DNA of 64,000 nt from Penium margaritaceum (lineage: Eukaryota; Streptophyta; Zygnematophyceae; Desmidiales; Peniaceae): NCBI GenBank assembly GCA_023375785.1, contig SZWC01007268.1, forward strand, positions 1,843 to 65,842, read 5' to 3'. Both the position numbers and the translations under genes were made by a program. The notes beneath the pieces were generated by a model. It did no database searches and had not been told where the DNA came from. It worked only from the letters and a program-made list of their open reading frames with translations. This document shows positions 10,961 to 23,989 of this stretch, piece after piece (the first letter of the stretch is position 1; each line of letters opens with the position of its first letter).

Positions 10961-13700
10961 CTCGATGAGACAAATGGTAAGTCACGGAATGATTTCAACA
11001 ACAGTTTCTTCTCATAATTTCCTCCTCTTCTTGCATTGCGAGAAAATCCCAATTCATTCATTTACCCATGTCTTACCATTGCCTTGTTTTTTACAGAAAA
11101 TGCTTCCAAAGGCCAGTTTCATTTTTATCCTGCTCACAGACATGGGTGATATAGCAATTTTTTCATTCACCGGAAAATGCGCAGAAAGCCAGGTTTAGAG
11201 CCACAATGGTAACACGTGGTATCTGGTGAATATAGTGGTTTTAGAGGGGGAATAAGGAAACTTTTAGGGGATTGATCACATCCACAGAGCAGCAAGGCAT
11301 GAAAAAAGTGAGGAAATAAACCCAACAAATATTTTTCAAACTTCAGCTGGCGAGTGAGCTTATGGACAAATCCTGACCTTGGTTCTCGGCATTTGATTCA
11401 TCCCAAATGACAAAAGAAGGCTTACGGAAGCAAAAATCCGATTTTGTCCAAGTTTTGATGTACGAGCCGCTTAGACAATCAAAGGTGGATCTGGAGGATA
11501 AATACCAAAGGAATAAGGAAATTTGGTAAGGAGGCTTCTTGGAGGAAAGGAGGATGAAATAGGAAGGAAGAGATCAAGGAGAGCCAAAGTGGGTACTGTG
11601 ATGGAAGGGCTACCAGAAAGGGGTGAGAATAGTGAGAGGCGGCGGAGGCCTATTTCGGAAGGAGGATAAGAGATTAGGAAACGTGAGCATTGCTAGTGTT
11701 GGATGTGGAGTAACGCATGTGCTTTCAAAGTGGAAGAACCTCCACACTTGCATTGAGAAGCAACCAAGAGATTGATATACCTAAGTTGTGAATCATAAGT
11801 ACCACCCAGACTGTAAAGCAAGATGTGCGTCTCGTCTCACCACAAGTTAGAATGAGGAAATTAGATAGGTTTGTGTGTGCATACTTGCATGAATTTGTTT
11901 GTGGGTGAGTATTTGCATGAACACGGTGGGGGCCATCAGGATGTGGAAGGTGGGCCCAAAGTTGCTATCTTTAATCGCATGGAAAGGGCACTCATGTGAG
12001 GTCATGTCATGGCATGGACATGATTTCACAAAGGGATTATAGCACACCCCAATTAAAAATCTTATCCATAAGATAACCATAGGTATTGTTCTAGAATCAT
12101 TTGTAGCTCTTAGAAAATTCCCCACCAGTTGGGCATGAACACGGTGGTCAAAGTGATGCAATGGTTGTATCATCCCACTAGAGGCACATTGAAGGGATTC
12201 TGGCAACCCTGGCTGCAGAGAGCAAACAACAATGACAAGCCTCAACCCATGGACTGCTAGAAGAAGGAAGCCCTTGCTATTGGTTGGCATGCCATTGATG
12301 CAAAAATAGAGAGAGAGTAGAGGCCTGCATTGCATATTAGTGCCATAGCAAGGAGTTGTAGCAGATTTACAAGTGGGATTGCGTTGGGCATGAAGCCACA
12401 AATATGGAGCATGCCAGGAGCAATCCATTGGTCCTTCCACATACCACGCAATCCGATCTCACCAAGATGGTGTCACACGACACATTGCTAGTGTAGATCA
12501 GGAGGAAGCTCATCGATTGTGTGTGCTGCTAGGATAGATGATGTATCATTCTAGGTCTCTATTTATTCTGTCCACACAGGTGTTAGGAGTTTCTATTCCA
12601 TGTAGTCTTAATTGATGTGATGATGTGAATGATGTTATGAATCATATTTCCTGTTAAATGTGCATTTAAACCTTGACGTGGGTACATTCTTGTTGTTGTA
12701 TACTGAACTGTACCCCTTGTACCCTTAAGAAGCAAAGGGTACAAAGGAGCTATTGAAATTACATGCAGCCATATGTGATATGTCTATGTTCTTATGGGTC
12801 AGGTATTGCAATGTTTCATGAATGGCAAGACTTCTTGACGAGCACAGTATCTGTAGGAAAGACCCACTAGAGCCTCTGGGTTTAATCTTTGTGTGTCAAG
12901 AGCTAGTCTGAGAAATGTACAAATGGACTTTGACCTAAAAGCAGTCAACAATGGGAGTGAAAAAGATACAAAGTAACAGAAGCAAGGGGAGACAAGATCC
13001 AGTGAAGATAAAAATCTAAAAATACAAGGAATGATGGCGGTAACTAAGTTATGACTTAGGTAGAGAGCTATTCCTTGCATGTTGTTTAATCTTTAATCAT
13101 CATATGGGGAGAATGGGTACAATAATGTTGATGGCATGGTGAGCATAGAACTCACTTAATTTTTGCAACAAGTGTGACATGAACCTTCAAATACTTCTCA
13201 TATACGGAAGAATCCATACATGTACCCAAGTAGTGTGTCTTAAGGTAATTTGTGGTGGAACAGTGGATGGCAAGAAATGCAAAATTCTATGGTTATGATG
13301 CTTAATGGTCAAGAAGCACACCATGAGGTGCTTCAAGCGATTACGGTAAAACCTGGAGGAAGAAAGCCTGGAGAATCCTCCAAGGCTTGATCCTAACTTT
13401 GTCTAGGACCAACAGGATGGTGCCTTCCCTGTCCTCTTAAATGAGGAGAATGAGGTTGATCCTAGCGAGTACCAATAGTTTCAACTTCAATGACTGAGGG
13501 AATTGAATGTGTTGCAACAACATGGATACGAGGGGGAAGAGGAAGTGCCACAAGATACTAGGGGATTTCTTGAGGATGAATAAACACATGACTTAGAAGC
13601 CATGCGGGTGGAGGATTACATCTCTGAGCAAGAGGACCGACGGGATGATGATGAATAAACTTTATTGATTAAGGAGGTGATCATACCCGAATGGGAATAT
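10961..13700. other. Unassigned DNA with one repeat copy
   Basis: No supported gene. The longest frame (197 codons, minus, 11847-12440) lies opposite the repeat copy at 12136-12310 and shows no motif. Around 13,130-13,660 the plus strand gives an acidic coding-like text (runs of Glu and Asp ending near 13,657) broken by stops, which I could not assign. Confidence 0.4.
12136..12310 (+). repeat. Diverged copy 2 of an unnamed dispersed repeat
   Basis: Partner of 394-570 on the same strand, with the same order of short matching blocks. The ttctggcaaccctggct block at about 12,200 is the best preserved. No terminal repeats were identified, and the family is unknown. Confidence 0.45.
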
Positions 13701-16050
13701 ACTACAACAAGTTATATACATGACCACACGTTAAAAAATACCCTGGAATTTTGATTTTTTCAACCCCTTAGATATTTTTGTCTGCACCATCCATATCTGA
13801 GGTGTCGGTGCTTGGAGGATCCTCCTCCTCTTATAACTGTGAATCCAGGAGTGATGGATTGCCCTTAGACCACCAAATGTTAAAGCCATTGTATTCTGTA
13901 AATCAACTGACCGTGCTAAGGAGGAAATCATCAGTGACAAAGGACCCTGGAATAAACTTTTCATTCATCCCAGATGATTACACTCTCTTATCATGGAACC
14001 CATGAAATCCTATGGCGAAGGTTGAGGCATGCCTCAATTATGAGGCGTCTTTCCACTAGGAACTCATCAACCAACAATCGCAGGCCAAGCTAGCCACCAT
14101 GGGACCTAAATCTGCACTAGCGACTTCTCTCCCTTCAACTCGTATACTCTCTATTTCAACTGCAAGGCACCATGCTGACAAGAGCTAGTGCATCGATAAT
14201 GGATGCATGAATTAAAAAAAGATCTTGGTGGGATACGTGCGTGGCAACCTTATATCCCAACCAGGCATGGACACCTCCAGTTGGCATAGAAAATTCTATC
14301 TCAACAAGGGATGTCATCTGCCTACAATTAATGGGATGTGGGGCCTACTATTGATCACACAAAGACCACAAGTGCAACCCAGAGGGAAATCGTGACGGTT
14401 GGGACAAGGATTACTGGTAGCAATCCCTAACGGAAACAATAGTCCATATGAGTGTAGGAGAGTATGGCACAACATTATGCTAGGGGTTTCAGAGTGGGAA
14501 GATCTATGGAAGGGTGCATTCAACAGGGAGGAAGAGGACAAGCTTCATTAGAGACCACTGAAGAAGTTGGCCTAGCCCAAGGAGATTTCCCCCATCTGCA
14601 TGCTCTGGCTCAAGCACAGGTGCAATGGTTGTCAAAACATGAGTTGGAATTTAAAATGGGAGCCAAAACATCCTAGTAGATTCCCAAGCTTGACATCTTC
14701 ACGGTAGAACGAGATGAGGATCCAGAAATGGAAATGTGTAAGCTAAGAACCTCCTTGAAGTATGGCCTATTATCTCTAGAGTACACTGTCCTGGAGGTGC
14801 TCCTAGCATTTCAACGCAATGCCTTGGAAAGGTTCAGCGTGGAAAACTAAGAGCACTTGTTTGCATACCACAAGGATCTAGCACACATGATGAAGCGATT
14901 TGACCCCATGAGCCAAGAAGAAGCTAAATGCTATTTCTGAAAGATGTACATTATGGCTAGGGAAAGCATAAAGCTACATAATGACAAGTTTTGCAAGATC
15001 TCAGTGACGTACATCGACATTCCTCTCTATATGCTGAATGAGTATGACCGTGGATTTCTCATACCAGCAATCACCAACTGCCTACACTTGAGGCAATTTG
15101 GCACAAATGATTTGCTTAAGGAGGAGGTTGAAAAACAACAATGGGAGATAAAAAAGAGCACACGAGCTGGCAAAAATGAAGGAACATGTGGTGACAGCAA
15201 TACGGATGCCACCAAGAGTACCCGCACCTAATCCAATGAGTCCGTCTATAATCTTCGAGGGAGTTGTTATGGACTAAGACTTCATACAATGACAGGGGGA
15301 TTTCCTTCATTCTTATCCAAGACTAGGAGATGAGAAAAGGATAAAATAATATTGGGGGTGGCCAAATTTTTCAAACAGCCAGTACTACATGATAAGTAGT
15401 GGGACCAAACATGATTTATTATGGGACCCGTCGGTGGAGGTGATAATTACATCATCATGAAGGCATCATATGCATGATCTGAAATTTCCAATTTATTGTG
15501 CGTGAAAAATTGTGTGAAATGGACCCAAGAACAGGGTCATTCCATGCATGGAGGAGAAAGTTATGGCCGTGCAAAGGCGGGAGGTACACCTCTACAAGGC
15601 ATGAGATATACTGGTTTGACCCTGATCACAGCGGAACGAATTCCTTGGCCACTTCAGGAAAAGCACCTCTTTATAGAATAATACCTATTGGGTGCCATGG
15701 GCACTTTAGGATGGCAGCTCGAGGCACATTTTCAAGCAACTGTGTTGTGGGAGGTCGCTACCTTCAATAGCAGTGCTTCTATCTGTAGTCATGCATGGAG
15801 TAAATGAATGGCCATAACTCAGCCATTTCTCCATTGATTGAAGTGTTATTAGATGTGATGCAAAGGATTGTGGTGTGTTATACATTATTCATGTATTATT
15901 TTCACCATTGTGCCTTGGTAGAGGAATTTGGATCGCCAAGGGTCTCTCAACGGAGGCACATATAGGTTGGTACATAAGGAAGCCCTAAGATTGTTCTAAG
16001 CATGCCAATCTGATCAAAGACTTTGTACATTACCATGTACTGATGTATCA
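13701..16050 (+). other. Decayed coding-like DNA, family unknown
   Basis: Several plus-strand frames look like broken coding sequence: 14464-14676 (70 codons, Gln/Ala-rich), text around 14,690-14,940 with KMYIMARE at its end, and 14944-15231 (95 codons, with LLKEEVEKQQWEIKK, a likely helix). The direction and helical, charged character would fit a capsid-like or coiled-coil protein upstream of the Ty3 gag fragment at 16,057. I cannot show that they belong together. The DNA at 15,780-16,050 holds no frame of note. Confidence 0.3.
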
Positions 16051-16056
16051 GATCTA

Positions 16057-17150
16057 ATGATTCATTCATTTCCCAAATCACCTTGCATTCCAGAATTTGT
16101 CTTACACACATCCACGTGGGAAACGTTTGAGATGATGCTCCAGGCTTGTTTCAACCTCCTCAACTGCAAGCGAGTTGCACATGATAAAATAAAACACGTC
16201 AAGCAAGGCGGATTGGTTCATAACACACACTTTATGGCTTTGGTGGTGCAGACCGATGACCTCCTGGAAGTTGAGGCGTACAACCACTACCATGATGGCT
16301 TAAAGGTGCTAGTCCAACATGAGCCCGCGGTGCTCAGGATTAAAATATTTGCTGATCTAGTTTATGTGGAGGAGTGCATCAATACGGTAAGGTAGAATGC
16401 ATGCCAAAGTAGCTACACAATACCACCAAGAGTACAGCAGCTGGTGTAGGCTTTGCCCATGGAGGTGGACGCAATCCAAGCTAGGCAGCGGAACGTAGGC
16501 AGGTAGTAGGGACTAGGAGGCAAGTATTAGGTTTGTGGTGAGGAGGTTCATCATAAGTGGGACTGCCCCAAGTGCAAGACACAATAGGGAAACGGGCAGT
16601 AGCACTGAGGAGGGGATGACCAAGTTCTTTATACAAGGGGTAGCACCAGCCCTGAAAAGCTTTTACCAATGAGGGAGCTACCTCAAGTGCTCTTGCGGAA
16701 TGAATACGGGAGACTACATTTTTTATGGATCATCATGGAGATGGTTCTTGAGATTCTGGATGGGAGTTTCAAGGTTCGAAGGGAGCTATACGTCCTACAA
16801 GACAACGGTGCAAGCCATATCATTTTGACCAACACATTGGTGATGAGGTTGAAGCTTGCATGGTAGCCACTGATGTCAGCCAAGGCGTGGCAGGTCTCTG
16901 GGGTGGTGGAGTGCGACAGGCCTTCATCAAGAACAAGGTCCATATGACTAAGACCGCTTGATTGGCCAGTATTGGTTTCATGCCTCAAATCCAGAGCTGG
17001 ATTTGAGATACAATCGCACATTGCCTATGGCGGGGTGAGGTGAAGGAGTTGGATGTGGTGGAAGTGGGGAAGTAGTTGCGCGCCATCAACTTGTAGCCCA
17101 CTATAAGCTAAATTACCTCAATTGCAGCTTAACCAAGGTCTTCATCAAGC
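16057..17150 (+). mobile_element. Ty3/chromovirus fossil fragment: gag, zinc knuckle and protease parts
   Basis: The 112-codon frame at 16057-16395 follows the capsid region of the chromovirus at 52477-58890, sharing the TWE(T/Q)F start, a YHDGLKV block and a final ERV/EECI-type helix. A zinc-knuckle text (CG, then HHK and DC) lies near 16,530-16,575. A protease-like DNGASH active-site block followed by LKL lies near 16,800-16,860. The fragment is old and broken in many places, has no RT or integrase and shows no clear LTRs. It looks closer to the 52477 family than to the 29-45 kb family. Confidence 0.75.
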
Positions 17151-17439
17151 AAAGTAAATTGAGCTACCGGAGGGCAACTTCAACAACAAGACCCAATATG
17201 AAACAGGGCAAATAAACCCATTGGACACGCTTTTGTGTTGCCCGGACATGACAGTGCATGAAATCAGTGAGGTAGAGTTAATCAAAGGAATTTCATGCTA
17301 TGGGTGAAGTGTGTATAATGTTGTGGTACATTAGGAAGCTACCATGCAAGGTATTCTCAAGGAAAGGGTTGAAAGTTTATGTGGGGATTGCAATGAGAGG
17401 TGTATCGCATGATATCTAAGTTTTTTGTAGATACATTCA

Positions 17440-18790
17440 GTTGTGTATGATTTTTGGAGGTATATGGTCAGTGGTGGTTGGGTGGAAGGGGTAGGGGTGG
17501 AAATTGTATGTTAGGAGCAAACTGGAGGTGTATGTCTGGGTGTGTGGGTTGTATGTGAATATGTGTACTTTTGTATATCAGCACAGTTGAGGATGGTTGA
17601 TGGTTGTTGGGTGGGGTGGGAGAGGGTGGTTTTATGGGTTTTATTTTTATGTAATGGTTGTAAGTGGAGGTATATGGTTGGGTGTATTGGTTGTGTATAG
17701 AGATTTGTTCTAGTTTATCCTGGTTTCAATGATTTGTTTGAGATTTTTTGGTGGTGTGTGGACAAGGGAGGGAGGAGGGGGGTGGGGGTGGGAAGTGCAT
17801 GTGGGGAGGAAAAGTAGATATGTGTTCAAAATTAGTGTGTTTTGTGTATAGATATACCCTTGTGAATGTTTGTTTGAAATGGAGTTGTGGAATGGAGGGG
17901 GAAGGTGTGGACAGTGCATATGGTGAGTGTAAGTGGAGGTGTATGGCTTGTTCGGTGGTTTGTAGGTAGAAATGTGTACTTGTGTATGTTGGTTTATGTG
18001 TTCGAGGTTGGTTGGTGGTAGTTTGGTGAGATGGGAATGGGTGGTAGAAAGTGTATGTGGTAATTGTAAGTGGAGGTGTGTGGTTGGGTGTATGGGTTGA
18101 GTAGAAATTTGTATTTTTGTAAATTGGTTTGAATGATGTGTTAGAGAATGTTTTGTCGTGGTTGGGATAAGGAGGGAGGAAGGGGGGTGGAGGTGAAAAG
18201 TGTATGTGGGGAGTTAAAGGGAATATGTACTTCCAAATTTGTGGGTTGTATGTACAAAAATACACTTGTATGTGTTGGTTTTTATGAATTTTATGAGTGG
18301 TTGTTAGGTGCACGGGGGAAAAGAGAAAACTTAGACTCGTGTACATTTGTTTCAGTGATGTGTTTGACTTAGGTTGGTATTTATTGACCGGTTGGGGAGG
18401 GCGAGGGGAGGGCGTGGGTGTCGAGAGTGTATGAGGGGAGTGTGAGTGGTGTTTGGTAAGGTGTGTGGGTTGTGTAAGGAGGTTTACAGTTGTGTATATT
18501 GGTTTTAATGATGTAGTAAGTAATGGTTGGATGGAGGGAGAAGGGATGAAACATGTTTTTTGGGAGTGTAAGAGGAGTTAAATGGCATGGTGTATGGGTT
18601 TTACGTAGAAATATTCACTTGTGTATGTTGAAATCAGCGACGTATTTGAGATTTTTTGGTGGTACTTCAGTGGGGTGAGCGAGAAAGGAGGGTGGGCTGC
18701 AAAGTGCATGTGATGAGTGAATGTAGATTTGTATGAAATAATGGGCGTAATGTAGGTAATGTTGTACACTAATGTACACTATTGTTCATG
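17440..18790. repeat. G+T-rich tandem satellite, unit about 136 bp, roughly ten diverged units
   Basis: The block (tgg)aggtgtatggttgggtgtgtgggttgt recurs near 17,527, 17,666, 17,935, 18,071, 18,447 and 18,575, with weaker copies between. Spacings are near 130-142 bp or multiples of that. Within each unit follow a tgtgtacttgtgtat block, a ttggtttcaatgatgtgttt block and a purine run (gggagggaggaggggggtgg). The plus strand has very few C residues. The 206-codon Pro/His/Thr-rich minus frame at 17726-18346 is just the reverse of this repeat. Similar but inverted fragments may lie at about 19,980-20,420. Confidence 0.85.
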
Positions 18791-20880
18791 TGTACATACA
18801 AAAAGTAAACTATAAATAATGATTCCCGAAACTTTACATATTTTGTAAGTGCAAAATTCCAGCACGAGTGAAATAAAAAAATGACATTGTTAATATAGTG
18901 GATTAATTGCATAAATTCCTTCAAACACTCCAGTCTGTAAAAAACATAAGAAGGGATATGTTCTGGGTTTTAACTATTGTATACATATTTCCTTCATCAA
19001 TAGTTATATCAGTGGGCTTCTCAACTACACTGGTTATTCAAAAGAAATATAAATGCAAAAGACATAGTTGTATAATAAACATGCTAATGGTTATGTTCGT
19101 AGTTTCTGAAACTGACATATATTTTCACTTTGATGTATCAAAACTAAATAAAGGAACCCCTGTCCTTTTCCGACCTCACCTTGGCATATTTCCTCATTTC
19201 CTTGACTGCTTAAGTGACAAGCTGGTTACCGCATAGCTGTCTATTCACTAAAAAATCTGCCAAGTAGTACACATAGACAACTGACGCAATAGGATATACA
19301 TAACCACCAGCCCTCAAAAAAGGGTCCCATTCTGTGATGAAGTTGACGATCTTCTACAAGGAGGCTCCGGCAATGGATTGACTACAACAGAAATTTGCCG
19401 GACTAGATGCATGTTTTAAAACAGCTCCAAACCAATCAAAAGCGTCCATTGTAAATATAATTTTGTGATAATTTGTGCCTGAATATTATTGCGGAGGTCT
19501 TCTCCAACCCTAATTGAATTTTACCTTTAAGAACTGACCCTTGAATGCAGCCGATCATCTGAAATTCTACAAAAAACCAAATTTTGTGAACTATTTTTTA
19601 CCTTTTCACCATATGCCTATCGAGGAAGACGGTTTGTAAATTTACACCGGGTGGGCCGTTCATAGCCTAACCCCTCACCCTTGTCGCAAAACAACAGTGT
19701 AAATTGCTATTGTAAGTTGAGGTCAATACGTTTCTATGTGTTGCTTGTGTGGAAATGCGCACTAGTGTAGAGCGTGACTTCATGGTTTACTAGAATCATC
19801 ACTTGTGGTTACTAGTACGCATTTATTCTGCACATAAGCTTGAAACGGTGCATCTTTCCATCCACAAGTTTATCATAAACATTTCGAAAACCCTGAAAAC
19901 ATTGGGAATGATCATTGCAATTTTCAGTCGCAAACCATCAACCGAGATGGATTGATGACAACTGCAAGTTGCGTCAAATTGTACACTAGTGCACATTGTC
20001 TCTCAAATCCTATTTGCATGCACCTTCCTTTACAATCGCCATATACAATCCTCAGCTTAGGAGGGGGGGAGAGGGGAAGAAAAAAATGGAGTTTGGAATC
20101 GGATGCCATCCGGTCCCACCCCAAACACTGAAAGTGAATAGACTAGTTGTATGTGAAATTTCACATATTTTTCATTGCACATCAAGACATATCATTCACA
20201 TGTGAACAAGAAACCTTCATGGAACAGGGGAGACAAAAAATGGATGTGTACATTTGTGTGGTAATTCCGCACAACCTTTTTTGCACCGTGTCCCCTCATA
20301 CACTTTGCTATGGTTGGCGCGGGAGGAGGTGTGGGGGGAGGGTGTGGGGTGGAATTAATTGGAGAAGCCAGAAAACAAAGTCTTCCATAGGTCAAACGCT
20401 TCAACAGTGCTGAGAAGAGGCACAGACATAACCGAACCAAAATATTTTCACTAAAAAAAGCTTGCGCTGTCCAATATGACTGTTCAAACACACATGTAGG
20501 TCACGGTGTGTCTCCACATATCTAGTTCATGAAACATAAGCTGAATGGAAAAAACTATAATAGACATAAAAAAGTCTTTCCAGTTCTCCATTTTGATTAG
20601 CCTAAGAAATAAGGGATTTTTATTAGTTTTCATGTCTTTCATCCTCATTTTAAAGTAAACTTTATGAACCATTTTTCATTAACGTCTTGCTCTTTTAGCC
20701 AGTCCTTTTCAACAAGTGTGTTCAGAATTTTATGAATACATATGTTTTGAAAGGTTCTTAGAATTTTCCATCGACCCCATATACCCAAATGGAAATTTCA
20801 TGATAGTCTACCGTGTATGATGAACTGTTCTATACACTGTTTGAGAAGTGTATTAATGTGGGGTGATTGGTTCTAAATGG
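18791..20880. other. AT-rich DNA, no gene seen
   Basis: Two kilobases with only short frames (up to 109 codons at 18907-19236, which includes a hydrophobic stretch but no known motif). Near 19,980-20,420 there are words such as cccctcatacactttgc that are the reverse complement of the satellite's tgtatgagggg. A few satellite units in the opposite orientation may therefore have decayed here. Nothing else was found. Confidence 0.4.
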
Positions 20881-20989
20881 ATCACGGTGCTTGCAAGATC
20901 CCTTTTCTTATGAGTATGCGGAGGACCAGGACTTATCAAGGGAGCCATGAAGAAGTGCAAGTGGGACAACCAGTAGTGGTAGTGCAAGA

Positions 20990-21440
20990 AGTGCAACTTG
21001 ATTGTGGTACCACAAAGTCCATTGTTATGGCAAGCGATACTGGAGGAGGTGCACGACTTGCACTACAATGGTCATTTTGGCCACAGCAAGACCTTCAAGA
21101 CGCTCGCACACGAATATTGGTGGGGAACGATCTGGGTGGATTACAAGGAGTATGTGAGGATTTGTGAAATGTGTCAAAGAATCAAGTCACGAAGAGTGCA
21201 ATTGTAAGGAAAGCAACAGCCGCTACAAGTGCCAAGGCGACCGTGGTGATACATCTCACTTCGCTTTGTAAGGGGTCTTCCAAGGAGCATGATGGCCAAC
21301 ACCATGGTGCTGGTACCAGTGGAAACGGTCAGCAAGATGGCACAATTCATGCCATCCACAGAGAAGGCCACGGCGGCGCACACGGCTCAACTCATCATAG
21401 AGCTAGCAGCACCACCAAATGCGCGATAGAAATCATTCAA
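20990..21440 (+). mobile_element. Ty3/chromovirus fossil fragment: integrase
   Basis: The frame at 20998-21207 carries the integrase zinc-binding HHCC pattern: VHDLHYNGHFGHSKT for the two His, then CEMC for the two Cys. The start of the catalytic core follows in broken frames to about 21,440. It matches the integrase of the element at 52477-58890 most closely. Fragment only, old and broken; no LTR belonging to it was identified. Confidence 0.8.
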
Positions 21441-21653
21441 TGATTTGAGATGTGATGAGAGATTTGATGGAGGGATGAAACCTCATGCGCTGATTGAAAA
21501 ACAAGATTAGGAAGGGTGCTATCACAAAGCCACAGCGATAAGGACACTGCCAACACAAGTCTTATGTTTCCTACTGTTTACAAAAAGAAATATGAAAATG
21601 AGTTTTGATGCAACCAGGACGAGCAGGCACGAATTCTTTCGGTGTGTCACCTT

Positions 21654-21666
21654 GGCTCTGATACCA
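21654..21666 (-). other. tRNA-iMet-type primer binding site next to a possible LTR edge
   Basis: The plus strand reads ggctctgatacca, the exact reverse complement of TGGTATCAGAGCC, the primer site used by the chromovirus at 52477. It is followed at 21,667 by tgtctgaag, so on the minus strand a CA-ended LTR would abut the primer site. The LTR would extend rightward from 21,667, perhaps to about 22,340, but its other end and a partner LTR were not found. This is a fossil end of an LTR element of unknown family. Confidence 0.45.
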
Positions 21667-22559
21667 TGTCTGAAGTTTGCATGTGCTTCTATTGGTGGAC
21701 ATGTCTACAGGGATGAGCATGGATGCATCATAGATCAGAAGCACAAACAAAAGAGGAGATGTGCTGGAAGTGGCAAGACTGGGTGTGACACAGTAGTGAG
21801 AGCATTGATCAAGTTCAGAGCAGAGATTGATGGATTGAACGTAGCACTTAAGTGTAAGAGGGGAATCCATCATAAAGGCACGAGCATTGATGATGTAAAT
21901 ATGATGTCAAAAAAAGGAATGGGTGTAGTGAGCGAGTACAGGTGTTGTAAGATAGTGTGGAGAGAAAGAGTGGCAGTGGCGGGGATGGACAAGTCTTGCA
22001 GAGGAATTCTGTGGATTGATTTCCTAGAATAGTACATTTATTGCTCTAGCCTAGCATACTTCAGTGAGTGGCTACAAGAAAGCATGAGTGGCGACTTGAG
22101 AATAGTGAGAGAGTAATGCCACAAGGCCATAATACAAGGCTTCTTTTCTAGCTGTACGCATAGTGGAGTGGTGTTGGAAAGAGAATTTTAGAGAGGTGCA
22201 ATTTTCTTGACCGTTAGTCACAAAGCCATTGGTTCTCTTTGGCGAGGTTTGCACAATGGTTAGTTTGGACAACTTTTTTCCTTGCTGATATTTATTTGGA
22301 TATGATTCTTCATTATTGCTCTTTATTTTCTCTACAACCTGCACCCTTGAAAAAATCTCCTAGATAAACCTGAAAGTTCTGCCGCTGCGGCCACTACTCT
22401 CAGAAATTATCAATCAGCAAGCCATAGCATGGCCCTTAAGTGTGCACATTTTACTGCCCATTTATGCAGCGGCCTACACCCAAGAATCCATCAACGCACA
22501 TGGTTTTAGTGCATTCCTTCCATTATCAGCGATCATCAATCAACAGTCTATGTCTCAAC

Positions 22560-23960
22560 AATGAGCAACATCAACATAGGAAAGTTATAATTGCCTTAAC
22601 CTCCACATTGATGGAGTTCAAAGCCATCAAGCAGAAATACCAATGGCTCTGCTGGACATGTGACATGCCGAACCATATTTCATGAGACTATCACAAGCGT
22701 CAACAATAGGAAATAAAGGGGATAATCTGTAAAAAGGATTGGAGGAGTCGGGAAACATCAGAGGAAAAGAAAAATCTACCAAGATCCTGTCAGGTTGAAG
22801 GATTCTGCAGTAGTTGATCACCCTTTTGAATGGCTCACAACAGCAAAGACAAGAGTTTATGAGTTTTGAAATTTTGCAAAGGGGGCACTAGGACAACACC
22901 TGCACTACAACTACATGTGAAACTGAGGGGTGGCAAGATTCAAGACATTGTACACACGTTGCTGGATGGGGAGCCTTTCATATGGTTCAAATGTTGGGTT
23001 TGAATATTGGACTAGGAGTTCTTAGATAACAGACATCTGACACTTGATTTAAAATCTATCGACTTTGCAAACCTCTCAGACTACAAATGGGAAACTACAA
23101 GATGTAATGGTCTAGAGATCTTGCTCAATGTACTAGCACAACATCAACCTAGGACAGGAATTCTTGTACTAGCACCACAATCTGCAAGTGGAATGGACTA
23201 GTGGCACAATATACCATAATCACACGATAATTTGGAAGGTCATTTACGAAGGAATTTTATCTTTGGTTATTTAGAGGAGCTTGGGCTGATTTTTTGGCTA
23301 CTGGCTAGGAGGGTATTTCGTAAAGGAAAAACAAATAAAACTTCCTGTTCTGGTCCTATCCTACGTGTAATCGTAAGTGTCTCGGATTGCTTGGTTCATG
23401 CGCCTTTGACTCTATCGACGTTGGAGCAATGCGCTCGGCCTCTAACAGACCGCTTGGCAGTGTGAACTGCCTTCACCACTCCATGCACCATGCGTAGTTC
23501 CGAACAAAATCTAAGGACAAAAATGTCCAAAAACGACACGGAAATCATTTCCGGACACTGGCTAGGACCTCAAAACAGATAACTGGGACAGTCCCAATGA
23601 AAACAAATTAACTTACTTTTGAATTATTGTGACACTACGGTATGTCAGCGTTGATGGAAAAATGTGACACCTGTCTCTGATTGAGTGACCCACGATACAA
23701 CCACAATTTCAAGATTCAGAAGAGGACGAAGCACCAGATCAATTTTGAACAACAAGTACTCAAAGATTTTCAACACCAATCGATCTGAATGTGGAAAAGT
23801 GATATATGGGAGAAGGACCTCACGTGGGGCTCATCCATCGTCAAAGAGGAAAACATTGCAGCAGAAGATATGCATCAGAAGCTCAGGAAGAAACAAGCGG
23901 TGAGTGAAGTGAGCATGAATACGAGTGTGGAAACGTCTTGATCTTGACAGTTCCAAGAAT
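22560..23960 (+). mobile_element. Ty3/chromovirus fossil fragment E
   Basis: Member of the same family as copies A, B and C. Parts in order are a zinc-knuckle text (CWTCDMPNH) near 22,645-22,680, a protease and post-protease stretch near 22,890-23,210, and a linker before RT near 23,640-23,960 that shares gatggaaaaa and gagtgacccacgat words with 35,400 and 41,480. About 400 bp near 23,240-23,635 has no counterpart in the relatives and may be a separate insertion. The fragment ends where copy D begins on the opposite strand. Old and broken many times. Confidence 0.6.
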
Positions 23961-23989
23961 ACTCAAGGGCCACATTCTCCCATTTTTTT

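Noticed and set aside
17726-18346. 206-codon Pro/His/Thr-rich minus-strand frame
   Set aside because: Reverse translation of the G+T-rich satellite; the frame is open because the repeat lacks stop words.
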